Of a stretch of DNA of 64,000 bases, positions 25,301-36,919 are shown piece by piece. Numbering within the stretch: the first letter of the stretch is position 1; each line of letters opens with the position of its first letter. The position numbers and the translations under genes are program-made. This DNA is from Ulva prolifera (Eukaryota > Chlorophyta > Ulvophyceae > Ulvales > Ulvaceae): positions 6,707,985-6,771,984 of the forward strand of contig CM041196.1 in assembly GCA_023078555.1 (NCBI GenBank). The letters are read 5' to 3'. The notes beneath the pieces were generated by a model. The model had not been told where the DNA came from. It searched no databases and saw only the letters and a list, made by a program, of their open reading frames with translations.

Positions 25301-28300
25301 ACCGCCTGGCAGCTTGTCCTGACTTTCGGCAGCATTGGTGTGTGTAACAGTAAAGTGACTGCGCACAGTGAGCCAGATACATCAGGACCTTTAAAGAATC
25401 AACACAAAAGCGGCTGATTGCATGGATGCATGCCGCTACCACAGCCATGAGGTGCACATACAACACGAGCCACTTTGATGGGTCCAGCCCCACGTATGTG
25501 CAAGCATACCGGATCCAAATCATTGAACATGCCGACCCCAAGCACACACTGCGCCTCAAGAGGCCACGCCGCTCGCACCTGGCTAGCGTCGCTGCGCTGC
25601 TGCAGCGCCGCCTCCTGCGAGTGCAGCCGAGCCTCCCGCTCGCGCGCCCGCGCCTCGGCGCGCTCCACCAGCGCCGCGGCCTCCGTGCCGGCATCTGCGC
25701 GCGTCCGCCGCGCCGCCTCCTCGACGTCCGCGGCGCGCGCCTGTGCCTGCCGCAGCTGCGCCTGCGCGTCCTCCAGCTGCTTGCGCACCGCCGCCTGCTC
25801 GTCCCGCACCGCCGCGATCGCCTCGTCGTGCTCCCGCCCCTGCTGCAGCATCGCCTCTGCAATCTCCTCGCCCTCCCGCTGCGCCTGCAACACAGGCGGG
25901 TCGCTTCTCTGCGGCTGTCACTGTCACACAGTGCACCATATTCTCTAAGCACTCAGGCGCAACAGTTAGGACTGGCCCCAATCCACGCCACTCGCGGCCA
26001 CCCCCATCCTCCTCACACCATGTCAGCACAGCGGGGTCATGTCACCTCCCCACCACCAGGCCTGGGAGACACCAGTGGACCCACGACAGTGCAGCCGGGG
26101 GAACCGTCAAACCGCAGCCCTGCTTCGTGCACCGCACATGTGGCGCCACCGACTACCACAGCCCAGCATGCAGAGCTCCGCACCGCGTCTCGACGCGCTT
26201 CAGCGTCCTCCGCAATGCCGGCCGCCTTGTCCGCCTGCGCCTGCGCCGCGTGCGCAGCCGCCTCGTAGCGGCGGAGCCGCTCACGCGCCTCCGTCACGGC
26301 GGCGTCGAGGGAGCGCATCTCGTCGAGCACAGCGGCGCGGTTGGCGTCGTCCTCCGCTGCGACCCGCTTCCGCCGCACCTCATCCATCTTCTGGGCTTGT
26401 CGCAGCTGCTCCTCCTGCACCGCAGCCTCCGTTCGGCGCCTTTCACCTCGATAAACATACATCACAAGATGCGCCAGCGCAGGCTCGCCCACACGGCACA
26501 GCTAGGATGCTGCCGACCCTCTGCCATGAATGCCCAGGCACACGCTCCCTGTGTTGGCCCCAGTGCGACAACAAAGCTGCGCGCTTGAACTCTTTTTAAG
26601 CTGGCACAACAGGCAGCTTGCCGAATGCTTAGGTCCTGAGCACAGTGGAGAGCCGATGTTGCTGCTTCCCATTGTGGCCAACGTGCTGAATCTACCTCAG
26701 TTCTTCTGTGCATGCAGGAGTGAGAGAACTGGGGGCCCTTGCCTGCTCAGCGATGGTGGCCTCTCTTTCATCAAACTCCCGTGCGCTGCGGCTGCGAGCC
26801 TCCTGCAGCGCATCAAGCTTGCGGGCCAGCGAGGAGCTCTCCTCCTTCTGGCTGCGGAGGTTTGCCTCCGCTTCAGCGCGGGCATACTCTGCTTCATTCT
26901 GAGCCCGATGCACTGCAGCCTCACGCTCCTTCAGCGCCAGCTCCTGGTCCTGCAAGTAGAGGCAAGGCACTGTGCACATAGCAGCTGGCACGGGACCTCA
27001 CCAGGCTGGGACTGACGAGCTCATGCATGGGATACAGTGTGACGGAACACTGTGTTCATATGCATTGATCTCGCACATGCAACTCGCGCTGCACGCGGCA
27101 GTTGCATCATGTCTCAATGAGTGCATAAACAGCCAGTGCACTGCCAATTGTTGAGCTGTGTATGTGCATCAGGCGGGGAGAAACACCTGTAAAGCCCGCT
27201 CCTGTTGCTGCAGACGGGCAGCGAGGCCCTCGGAGCGGGCGACACGCTCTTCGCGGCTGTCTAGGGAGCGGATCCTCTCCTCAGTCTCCTCCTCAAATCG
27301 GGCCCGAAGCGACGCGAGCTGCGACTCCTCCCGGCGGTTAGCAATCGCAGACTCTTGCAACGCATCTCGCTCCGCTGCCACTTTCGCTTTGGCAGCAGCA
27401 GCAGCATCACTCTCCCTGCGAGCCTTCTCCAACAGCATGCTGGCCTCTCGTCTTGCGGCAGATTCCCTGTGGCTGCTGCAACAGCTGATATGTCAGAGAC
27501 CATTGGGGCACCCAGCATGCCAGTGTCATCGCCGCCTTTTTGGGAGCTTGTCCGACTCTGGGCTAAGTGACTGCCAGAGCAGTTTGCATGCACATAATCA
27601 TGATGAGAAACGCACATCTCATCATCATGCTGCTGCTTTGTGAATCGCACTTCGTCATGCAGCCTTTCCCTCTCTGCGGCAACCATCCTGCAGGCACTGA
27701 AAGTCACACCCAGTGATGCTGCCATGGTAGATCCGGACGCCGCAGACAGATTGCAGCTGATTAGGGACCATGGCAAAAACAGGTCCATGGCGGAATCGTG
27801 TGAGCTACTGACACATGCAGCTGCTATTCACACTGAGAGGGGATTGGCACCCCCTGGCATCTTCGAGCTCGAGCTTTGCTTTGCTGAGTTGAGATCGAGT
27901 TTCTGCTAGTTCGGCCTTGGTCTGCTCCACGGCTTGACGCGCTCGATGGGTCTCTTGCATTGCTGTTTCCTTGTCCGCTTGTAATGCTCGTCGCTGCTGC
28001 TGTAGCTGCTCGTTGTCCTCTTTGAGGACATCGATATCCTTTCTGTATTTGGATCTGGCAGCATCCACTTGATCAAGGAAGCGCGCAGAGGCATCTTGTA
28101 TGTTCATGTGGCTCTGCGGATGGTTGCTGATATTTGTGAAGGGAGTGACAGCAGGACCACCAGCTGCTTGCTGGCCGCTGGACGAAGGATACGAGTAGCT
28201 CGGAGATGCCACCACCAGATCAGGGTTTGGATCGGGTGGATTTGGTGTGCACGGTGGTCCTTTGCCAAAGGACAGTGGGTGTTGCAGGCCTGTGGTGGCC

Positions 28301-28527
28301 TGGGCATGGCTTTGAGCAAACGTTGCGTTCCACTGCAAAAGACATGGATGATTAAGCAGCAATTGTACTCTACATATCCCATGTCTCTGTTAAACTTATC
28401 ATCTCGCACGTTTTGATCACCATCAACGCTGGATACTTGCAGTCAGGTAACAAGCTAGAGACGGTGGGGATACCTGCCGCTGCACATCATCCACCCTCCG
28501 CAGTAGATCCTGAGCTTTGGAAGACAT
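13386..28527 (-). CDS. Very large coiled-coil protein (about 2350 aa, 26 exons)
   Basis: Exons from the start: 28474-28527, 27851-28332, 27616-27687, 27187-27466, 26743-26949, 26184-26414, 25579-25884, 24857-25111, 24163-24636, 23756-23893, 23144-23326, 22212-22526, 21326-22006, 20975-21220, 20431-20679, 19751-20038, 19092-19285, 18632-18752, 17998-18324, 17491-17727, 16640-17113, 16153-16308, 15569-15874, 15100-15240, 14037-14377, 13386-13683. All junctions agree in phase, giving 2352 codons. The start is MSSKAQDLLRRVDDVQRQ. Residues of roughly 20-95 are Pro/Ser-rich. Most of the rest is Ala/Glu/Arg/Gln-rich heptad coiled coil; the last 200 or so residues are Pro/Gly/Ala-rich with short helices. 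It has no membrane segment or enzyme motif. It is probably a long structural scaffold of a centrosome/basal-body, rootlet or Golgi type, but the family is not recognised. The alternative, two genes split near 22.6-23.1 kb, is discussed in the findings. Confidence 0.72.
14010..14033 (-). repeat. Poly(C) tract (minus strand), 24 bases, coiled-coil gene last intron
   Basis: 24 G on the + strand, hence C on the coding strand, starting four bases into the intron with donor at 14036. Confidence 0.98.
17390..17403. repeat. 14-base homopolymer C in a coiled-coil gene intron
   Basis: C on the + strand, so G on the coding strand of the minus gene; about 88 bases from the donor. It differs in orientation from the other intronic tracts. 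Confidence 0.95.
22531..22578. repeat. Direct repeat of 17 bp beside a splice acceptor
   Basis: GCACTTGAGGTCACCGA occurs at 22531-22547 and 22562-22578, period 31. On the minus strand both copies precede the acceptor of the exon starting at 22526. Confidence 0.9.
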
Positions 28528-29435
28528 GCCTGATCTCAAATCGGGCGGGGGCTGTTCAATTCCCGTGCTGAAATGGACACCTCAGCCTCTGCCACCTGGT
28601 CTAGGCTCAGGGGCCGCAAGACGGAAGCGGTCGTTCATAATAAAAGTTCAAAGAATTGAATTGAAAGAATGTACATTACTGACGAATGTCGCTGGCCGAT
28701 AAGCAAAATCAACGCTTCATCCAAGCTGGTGAATGCATCGCCAATCAGGCATATACACATCTGCTTGGGCACCCGCCGATCCCACACAGCACAAACAGCA
28801 AAGCAAGCAGTTTTGGGTCAGCATGGCGCGCTTTTTGCTGATCTGGCGAAACTCGTCCCTTTAGATAATTTTTGAACGCATCTGTTGCCCCCGCGCGCTC
28901 GGTGACGGCATGCATAGTGCTCAGTACAATTATCGCTGAGCTGAGATCAGCGGAGTCGAGCGGGGGCTGTGCACACTCCATCAGTACGACCACCCGACAG
29001 AGCGATGGTGTGCACACCGATGAGCCCTGTTGATTGTGCATAGCTCATGTGTGATGTGGGAGTTCCGCGCGCATGTCTCGAGCACTGTTTGGAGTAGCCA
29101 TGCCTGGCCAATCGCTAGTTAAAAAATGACCTGGCACAGCCGGCCAAAGAATTATCGTGATTCATACATATACAATCGATGTCGATCTATAGTGTGTTGC
29201 GATTGAGTGTTCTTGAGAAGCGTTTGCGCCTCGTACCTGTCACCATCCACCAGCCTGTCGTTATGCCAGCTCGGCTGTGACATCGCGAAGGCCACACGCC
29301 ATAGGACAGTAAGATATCGTGGCGCTAGGACCTTTCTTCTCTTGGACATCAAGTTCAGACTTGCGGACTCGTGCCTGCAGCCAGTGGCCAGATTAAGCTG
29401 GCACGCAAGCAGAACAGCTTGCGTGTGCGTGCGCG
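28528..29435. promoter_or_regulatory. Divergent intergenic region (coiled-coil gene / glycosyltransferase)
   Basis: The 0.9-kb interval lies between two start codons pointing apart, so it should hold both promoters. I see no clear TATA box or other named element. A short AT-rich stretch lies at 29150-29190. Confidence 0.45.
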
Positions 29436-31432
29436 ATGCGCTGCCGGGACGACGACAACAGTCCAGCATATGCCTCTGCTAGCTCTGGTACCGGGGACAG
29501 TCAAGGCAAAAGCCGCAAGTTTGCCGTGCGAAAGCGGATTGCCCTCTTGCTTGTGGCATTTATAGCAGGGATCACATTTGGCGTTGTCATCGCAGAACGA
29601 CTATATGTCGAAGCTAATCGTCAACACTTGAAACATCCCGATCATCGGGGCCTTGCAGCACATGTGCGTTCTGAGCTGATGCCTGATGCTGCAGCGACAA
29701 TCTTGTGTAGAGGGCATACCAGGTGCAGGCAGACGAAGGCCAGCAGCTCAGAACACATGGTAGTCCAATTACATCTGGTCTCTTGGGGTCTTCGGGTCAC
29801 ATCGCAGCATCATCTTCAGCCGCAAAGAAGCAATCTGGCCCACAGTGCCGGGTAGTAGGCGGCAACTGTGAGCTGGAGGCATATCTGCAGAAGATAGCGC
29901 CAGGCAAAGAAGTCATGGTCGCAATATCTAATTTCAAGCTAATTCTTGGCGAGGGGATGCTCAATCTGTGGATTGATCAAGTGCAGAAGGCTGGTGCAAA
30001 ACCTTGGATGGTCCTTGCCATCGACCAGGATCTATATGACCATCTGACCAGCCGAAAGCTCCCAGTTTTTCTGATTAAGCAGGAGATTGCGGAAGCACAG
30101 CAGAACACGGGAAGTAATCATGCCGTTTCTGCACTGAAGTTTGGTATCTTGGCTGAATTTATCAAGCTCGGCTGGAGTGTGCTCCTCAGTGACGTAGATG
30201 TGGTCACACTCTCGAATCCATTCGAGCATCTTTACAGAGACCGAGATATTGAAGGTATGAAGCGTCCCCGCTGCACAGAGTGACTGCCTTGCCATGTTAT
30301 GCCTGGCACATGTGACAGGCATGCGCATTCGAAGTGACGCCAGCAGCAGTTGCCCAGCGGCTGTGAGCTAGTTCAAACGAATCTCGTAGCTGACAGCGTT
30401 GCGAATTGTCTCCCTGTCACGTCATCACTATGTCATGAAAGCATAACTAAGCATAGACATAGACCAGGTCCTTCTGTGCAATGCCTGATTTTTCCCGACA
30501 CGCAGCATCTGCGCAGGCAGCACATCTTTTGACATCACCCACAATGATGATTGAATCATCTCCGGAAATTCTGTGGTAATGAAGCAATGCGCTGTGTATG
30601 AGCAGGCATGACGGACGGCTTTGACGACCGCTCATCTTATGGCATGATTGATGGTATAGACGATGCTACCATGGGCTGGGCGAGGTACGCACAGTCCACG
30701 AAGCACATGAACCTCAACTCGGGGCTATTCTTTGTCAGTGCAAACGCAAACACCCTGGCACTGATGCAACGGCTCGCTGACCGCCTGAGCCATGAGAAGT
30801 ACTGGGACCAGACCGCGTTCAATGAAGAGATATTCTTCCTGAGCCATGGCAACACGATGGTCATCCCCATCTCTGTTCGGGTCATGGAGTACTGGCGGTT
30901 TATGAACTCTAAGGTGTGTGATGCTGTTGGCTCCATGCAAAAAAACCTTCAGGGGCACACCTAGACTGTGCATGTATGTTTTTCATACATGTAATGAAGG
31001 CGCTGCACACAATGGCGCAGGCTTCACTCAGACGCAGGCTGAGATTCTCATAGAACATGTATGCGACGCACAGTGAAACATTGTTCAGAAATAGGCCACA
31101 ATTGTGCACAGCAAGCACACTAGATCCGCGTTCCGAGTGCTCCAGGCAGACATGTTGCAGCTCTCGTATATTAAGGTTGAATTGCAAAATTCCTTACTTG
31201 CACGATCACCTATTTGTAGACAGATTCAAGGTGAAAGCTCGGGACTGTCCCGCAGGTATTTTTCAAAACCTGGAGGCTCTTGCCCAAAACCCAGCGACAC
31301 AGACCGGTGATGGTGCACATCAATTATCACCCGAACAAAGAGGAACGGATGAAGGGCATCATCGAGTACTTTTCTTCTGGTAACGAGAACGCTATCATGC
31401 GCTTTCCTGGAGGCTCGGAGCCAGGTTCTTGA
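29436..31432 (+). CDS. Type II membrane glycosyltransferase, GT77/RRA-like (Nucleotid_trans)
   Basis: Exons 29436-29663, 29729-30254, 30606-30913 and 31256-31432 join in phase to 412 aa. Residues of about 34-53 (RIALLLVAFIAGITFGVV) form one N-terminal signal anchor after a short basic, Ser-rich cytosolic tail, the usual Golgi layout. The luminal domain reads VMVAISNFKLI, then KPWMVLAIDQDLYDHL, then LLSDVDVVTLSNPF, where DVD is the metal/nucleotide-sugar DXD motif. Later come LNSGLFFVSAN and YWDQTAFNEEIFF. This order matches the nucleotide-diphospho-sugar transferase family (Pfam Nucleotid_trans), which includes plant RRA and XEG113 arabinosyltransferases acting on hydroxyproline-rich glycoproteins. 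The family is fairly sure; donor sugar and acceptor are inference. It is divergently transcribed from the coiled-coil gene. Confidence 0.8.
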
Positions 31433-32653
31433 CATAGCTGCAACCAACAATCAGCGGGCACAGCTACAGCTGGCCAGACATACACGTTTATGCGACAGGT
31501 ACTCGCCATGGTGCGCGTTGCGCCCAGGTGATATGAATGAGTACACCCCTGCAGCCATGTAGTAGTGTCAGCTCGTCTGCAGCGGAGACATTCGAAGTAC
31601 TGTTAAAGAAGGAGAACAGGCTTGCTGCTGCATTTGTCTGCTTGATGTGACGCCAAGTTAACCGCAAACAGTGGTGGTCATCAGGCTACAGCCCTTTTGC
31701 ACAACCTTCCTGTGCATGGACGACGCAATTGGATGGAAAAATCATTATGGCATACAGTCTACAACTTTCTGGCGTAAACATAGCTGGGCCCCGATTTGCA
31801 GTCCTTGCTGACCTGCAGGTAGAGTGTACATTGCATGTCGTTGCATGCCCAGGCATGAAGTTGTCTCTGTATGCTATACAGTGTATGGGCCTTCCTGGTT
31901 TAGATGAACAATTGTATACTGTATTACAAGGCTACGTTCAGTTGCTATCCAAATAAGACTGTGGTCATGTAAAAAACAATGAAAGTGCCTTCAATTTTTG
32001 GCCAGTGTATGTCACATAGCCTGCGTCACGGCCTCATGTGCGTCAGTGGAGAAATGGTATGTCTTGTTACCGACACGTCCCTGCAGGTCAGTGTCTGCTT
32101 CCTGTCTTATTGCAGGCTACTTGTGACTGCTCTGTGGATCCTAAAATCAATCCATGTGCCCAAACACATGTTTGCATTAAAAAAGGATTGACAGGATTCC
32201 TTTCTTGTAACTGCTCACGGAAGCTGCACAGTCCGCTGCAGGGCCAGTGACACGTGCTGAGCACAGGCATGCGAGCATGCTTATGCATGATCCCCCTTCT
32301 GAGTGTAAGTGTGATCTGCTTGGCAGGAGCATGCACCTGCATGATAGTCGCACGGCAGGGTCAGGGACCGGAGACATTGTTTACCGCTCAGAATGCTCTG
32401 GTGGGCGCTCTGCTGCGAGTTTTGCAGCACAATCAGGACGATGCTGTGCCACATAGAAGCATCTTCAAGCGGACGTTTATGTGCTTGCAGACACTCGAAT
32501 CTTGTGGCCATTCGACTGCTGCGAGATCTCATGTAAGCTGTAAGGCATGTCCTGCATTACATTCACTTGATGTGTTGGCGTCATCGACTGACAGCGATAC
32601 TAGAACAGCCTCAGTGCGCAAGCAAAGCAGCTCGGCGATGTTGGACGACAGCG
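31433..32653. other. Intergenic, no gene seen
   Basis: Contains only short frames without recognisable motifs. It is more AT-rich than the flanking exons. TGTAA at about 31967 could serve the glycosyltransferase transcript. Confidence 0.55.
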
Positions 32654-35600
32654 ATGATCCCACCATTGTTGCGATCAGTGGCGCTATCAGCTATTCTGTT
32701 GATGCAATGGGGAGTACAGAGTGTTAGCGTGGAAGCAGCACCTGAACACGCAGGCAGGCAACAAGCACTGCACCACCTGTTCCAATCCTTAGACAAGGAT
32801 GGAGACGGGCAAATTGAAGTAAGCGAAGTACTGAAGTACATTCAGCTGCGCCAAGACTCGTCAGACTTGCGCGTCGATGGTGAACAAGATGCAGCTGAGC
32901 ATTTTATGGCCATCGACAGCAACGATGGGGACTCCACCGTCTCCGAGCAGGAGTTGTTGCGCAGCCTTGCCAGCAAATTGTCGGTATGTTTATTTCAATC
33001 ATCTGTTTTTCCGTGAATTTCACTGTGCTATTTAAGCTTGGACTGACATTTTTGCCGCTGTAGGGCACGTCTGTGGAAAACTGGGTTCAATATGGATTGG
33101 GGCTACCACAATACCGTGATAACTTCATTCGCAATGCTGTCACAGTGATGGACTTCCCGCTGTTCTTAGAGCAGCAGCAGCTGCTGGAGGAAGAGCTCCA
33201 AATCACATCAGTGCTGCACCGGCGCCAGATCCTGCGGTCCATGCACACCATCGTTCTGGGAATAGGCAGCGCTCCGTACCCTGTGCACAACGTTCGGCAT
33301 CAAATAGATGATGGCGGCGCCATGCTAGTTGCTTGGGATGCTCCTGAAGCAGTGCGAGTCCATCCATTGTCTTTGTTGCGCTCGAGAACTCTGGGCATTC
33401 AAGATGATAAACATGCCCCGTTAAGCTCGGGTGCATGCTATTAGCACTGCAGATCAGACATCAATGTAGATCGGTAAGCTGTAGCACAACAAGAATTAGT
33501 GCTTTGCAGGAAAGCCACCCACCCATCAGGCAGTACACAGTCTCTCGCAGCTGCCTGGGCAGTGGCTGCCATTGGGAGGTCATTGGCACCGTCCCAGCCG
33601 ATGGCTCATACTTCCATGACATAACCTTTTCTGCGCAGCCCAGCGAAGCACAGTATCGTGTTGCAGCATGGAGCCCCGTCGGCCGGTATGTGTTCTACCT
33701 TGCACATGGCTTCACTAGTGCATTTTTTCCGCGCATCAAAGCATTTTCTGAGCTGGCTCCACCCAGGCTCCATACACAGATCAATCCATGAACAACACTC
33801 TGAAAGCTCTTGTATGTGCCAGTGGCACTGCTGTTGTGTCAAGCTCCATCACGTAGCGCAATTTCCTATATCTATGACCAACGACTGCACCACAGACCCA
33901 ACTCATATACTATGCAAATACGATGCCGTGGCAGTGATCTTAGGTTGCAGCGATTGTAGATGTCCACATGTATACAGGTCCCCGCACGCTTACTCCATCG
34001 CCCTCTCAGCCGCGCGTCACGACTCCCCCCAGCTTTTCCTCGACTCTCTTGGTGTCGACACCCGCTCTGAGGCCAGCCGCTCTACGCCGTGGCCGGCGAT
34101 GCCACCAGCCGCAGCGTCCACGCCGCCGCCGCCGCCACCCACGCTCAGCCGCGCGGTGCCCGCCAACACCGCGGCTGACGATGACAACGAGCAGTCGACG
34201 ATCGTGCGGTCCATCACCGGCATCGTCGTGATGCTCGCGGCGGCGGGGCTGCTGCTGCAGCTGCTGTGGACGGGTGCGCCGCTGCCGGCAGACCCTGCTG
34301 GCGCCCCGCCCCCGCCCACCGCGGCTCCCGTTGACGACGCCGCAGGCGCCGCGGAGGGTGGCTCCGTAGGGGCCACCCGGAGCCTGCAGTCAATGCAGCG
34401 GAGCGCGCTGCGGATGTCCAGGCGCACTCTTTCGTGGATTCAGACGGTCAGCTTCGGCAGCAGTCATGCCGCCGGCAGCGGGCACAGCTCCTCGTCAGAA
34501 CGGACCCGTGCCACATCTATCCGTAGTGAGCTCACGGGCAGTGCCTACGAGGATGTCGTGCCGGGCGTGGACGCGTGCGGAGTCGACGCGTCTGGCTCAA
34601 TGCATGCACTCAGTGCGCAAGACATCATTACGGTCGGCGGCCATGTCACCACTTGTGTGTCTGCGAACAGGGCATCACCAGGCTGGGGCAGCAGCGCTGT
34701 TCGCAGCAGACACGCAGGGCGGGTGACGGCGGAAGGGGGGCCGGGGCCGCAGTTGTCCCCAGAGCTGTCGTCGCCGGGGAGTGGCCACGGGAGGGGCGCG
34801 GAGGGGGCGGCGGGCAGTCGGCACCGCGTCGGAACTGTGTCGCCGCAGCCGTCCCAGCGGGTACAACCCCTGCAACGGCCGCGGTCGTACGATGACCTGC
34901 CGCGAGGCTCTGGTGGCGGCGGGCCGCGGCTCGTGCGACGCACTCATAAGGCGCTCGAAAAATGCAACATCCAGGGGTGTCCGTACAGGCCTCGGTCTGT
35001 GGTGGCAGCGCTGCTGCGGCCAACAGCAGAGTTCCATTACTGCTACAGGTGTGACCTGCCCCTTATTGATACTCTGAACGGTTCAGCAGTCTGGCGTTGC
35101 ATGCGCAGCTGTGCCATTACACTTGTCTGCGCGTGATTCGGAGTCAAGATCGATGCGTGGTGGTCTGGTCTGTGGATTGATGCTATGCTGGCTGCAGGTG
35201 CCAGAGCGAATTCTGTGTGAATCACATGGCTTGGGTCACCCATGGGAAGACGCCTCTCGGGAATTGTCCATTGGACGCCCGCTGCATATGTGAGCTTTGC
35301 TGGGATGAGCTGAAGCAGCTGGGGCAGCCGCCTCCCGCGCATGGTACGAAACGATCAAGTCAGCGTGTGCTGTGCTGGACCGTATTGCTGACTCGTGTCG
35401 GATTGCTTTTCTGCTCTGCTCTTGAGGTCAGCGGCCATGCATTTTCGTATGCACTGAGATACCACTCATGTCCTTCATGCACTCCCAGGTCACAGTCGCA
35501 GACAGCTTTGACACACTCAGCATACCTGTAGTAACGTAGCAGGCTATGCAGGAAGGCAGCCAGCCAAGACAGCATCATTTTATGCACACACGCATCAGCA

Positions 35601-35832
35601 CAGGGACGCTGTGGCTGGCGCCCGCACAGAATCACCTGCCATGAGCCCGGCCTTGGTATCTCCTCGCAGCACAGGTAGTGAGGATCGGAATCTTGATAGC
35701 AACCACGACCCACAAGCTGCTGGTCGGCAAATTGATGCGGAGGAAACTGGGCAGCCTAGAACGGACCCAAAGTGGCTGGGACAGGTCAGCAAAGCAAGGT
35801 CACGGTTGAAATGGCCATTCAGAAAGAAGTGA
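32654..35832 (+). CDS. STIM-like EF-hand/SAM/FN3 single-pass membrane protein
   Basis: Exons 32654-32983, 33064-33351, 33510-33685, 33978-35048, 35198-35366 and 35599-35832 give about 755 aa; the last junction is the least certain. Residues 1-28 look like a signal peptide (LLRSVALSAILLMQWGV). A canonical EF-hand loop is at 47-58 (DKDGDGQIEVSE) and a second, degenerate loop at 88-100. A SAM domain follows at about 112-178 (VENWVQYGLGLPQYRDNF, later HRRQILRSM), then an FN3-like domain at about 195-264 (AWDAP, QYTVSR, YRVAAWSPVG). After an Ala/Pro stalk, residues of about 344-362 form one transmembrane helix. The cytosolic tail is Ser/Gly/Pro-rich and ends in a Cys-rich module (CNIQGC, CYRCQSEFC, CICELC). 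The EF-EF-SAM-TM order is that of STIM ER calcium sensors. It lacks a STIM coiled-coil activation region; FN3 and the Cys-rich module are additions. The calcium-sensing role is inference. Confidence 0.78.
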
Positions 35833-36227
35833 TGCTGTAAGCTCCTGTGGTATGGTCCATACCATGCCAGGTCCTCATAAATGCTTGATACACGTGCTGT
35901 TGGTCATTGCATCATATCTGGGACAAAGACTGTTCTTGATGGACAATAATCCGTGTGGCTTGTTCCTGCGCCCCACGCAATTCCCATTCGGCTTAGGACA
36001 TCAATTGCTCCACACAGAAGGTCTAGTGCATCATAGCATGACCAGACGAAGCAGGCATTCCGTGACTTCTACAAACATGAAGAAACATCCGTACTCCAAA
36101 TACTCAACTGAACCACTTCGTACACTGGATCAACATGAATTCCACACTCCAGGAGCGTATGCTGTGCTTATGTGTGCCATTCTCAATGCAAATGACGAAG
36201 CAGTGGATACGAATCACCATTATTGCC
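35833..36227. other. Convergent intergenic interval
   Basis: 395 bases between the STIM-like stop and the stop of the distal HMG exon. Only 3' flanks; no gene seen. Confidence 0.5.
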
Positions 36228-36589
36228 TCACTGCTTTGCACGATACAGGGCAATCTCAGTCGCATATCGCGATTTGTCCTTGGCCGCTTGTTCATCAAAT
36301 GACTTGCGCCCATCACTGTCCAGAGCCTTCCACATTTCACCCAGCTTTTTGCCAATTTCGCCAAACGCGATCCCTGGGTTGTCCTCCCTCACTTCTGCAC
36401 GCTTTGCATTTGCAAAGAACATGAATGCTGACATGCCCCGCTTTGGCTCATTAGGATCCTTTTTCTTCGGCTTGGCTGCCTTCTTGGGTGGAGGCTCATG
36501 TTCCTCGTCGTCTTCACTTAGCTCCGTATCACCATCTTCATTTGAGCATGCAAGCTCAGCCTCCTTGCCAGAGCCCCGGGAGCCTTGTC
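36228..36589 (-). CDS. Second HMG-box terminal exon (alternative or orphan)
   Basis: A phase-1 acceptor (TTGTGCAG before 36589) opens an acidic/basic linker ([30 protein letters not shown]) and a complete HMG box ending at a stop at 36228. The box is almost the same as that of 36920-37362 ([32 protein letters not shown]), and the acidic linker is shorter. I found no initiator exon of its own between 36590 and 36919. The phase matches both the 13-nt MVGRG exon (38018-38030) and the last upstream SSRP1 exon (38883-39175). It is therefore most likely an alternative 3' terminal exon; otherwise an exon-duplication relic. Confidence 0.75.
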
Positions 36590-36838
36590 CTGCACAAGAA
36601 AATGACATCTTCACTCGCTTGGAAACATGGACTCCTATAGCATACACAGCATGCATGAGTGCACTTTCAAAGAATCGTATGCACATTGGAAAAATTCTCC
36701 AACCAGATATGCAAGCAATTGTCCAATGAAACACAGTGTATGCAGCATTCACAATCGGTTTGTTGTACAGCTCAGTTCTCAGACACACATGGTCAGCACA
36801 GATCGTCCAGCCTAGCTACACCACAATGTGGACCGAAC

Positions 36839-36843
36839 TTACA
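36839..36843 (-). terminator. Candidate TGTAA polyadenylation signal, proximal HMG exon
   Basis: TGTAA on the minus strand about 80 bases beyond the stop at 36920. Its use would exclude the distal HMG exon. Confidence 0.35.
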
Positions 36844-36919
36844 CAAGCTGTTTTACCCAATGCGCATGGGATCAGTTTGCACACAACAGTGCTCAATACA
36901 ATTTCACAGCAGTGGGCGC

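Noticed and set aside
33658..35136. Single 492-codon ORF taken as one gene
   Set aside because: Its first 110 codons are intron; the real coding part starts at an acceptor at 33978 and joins the FN3 exon in phase.
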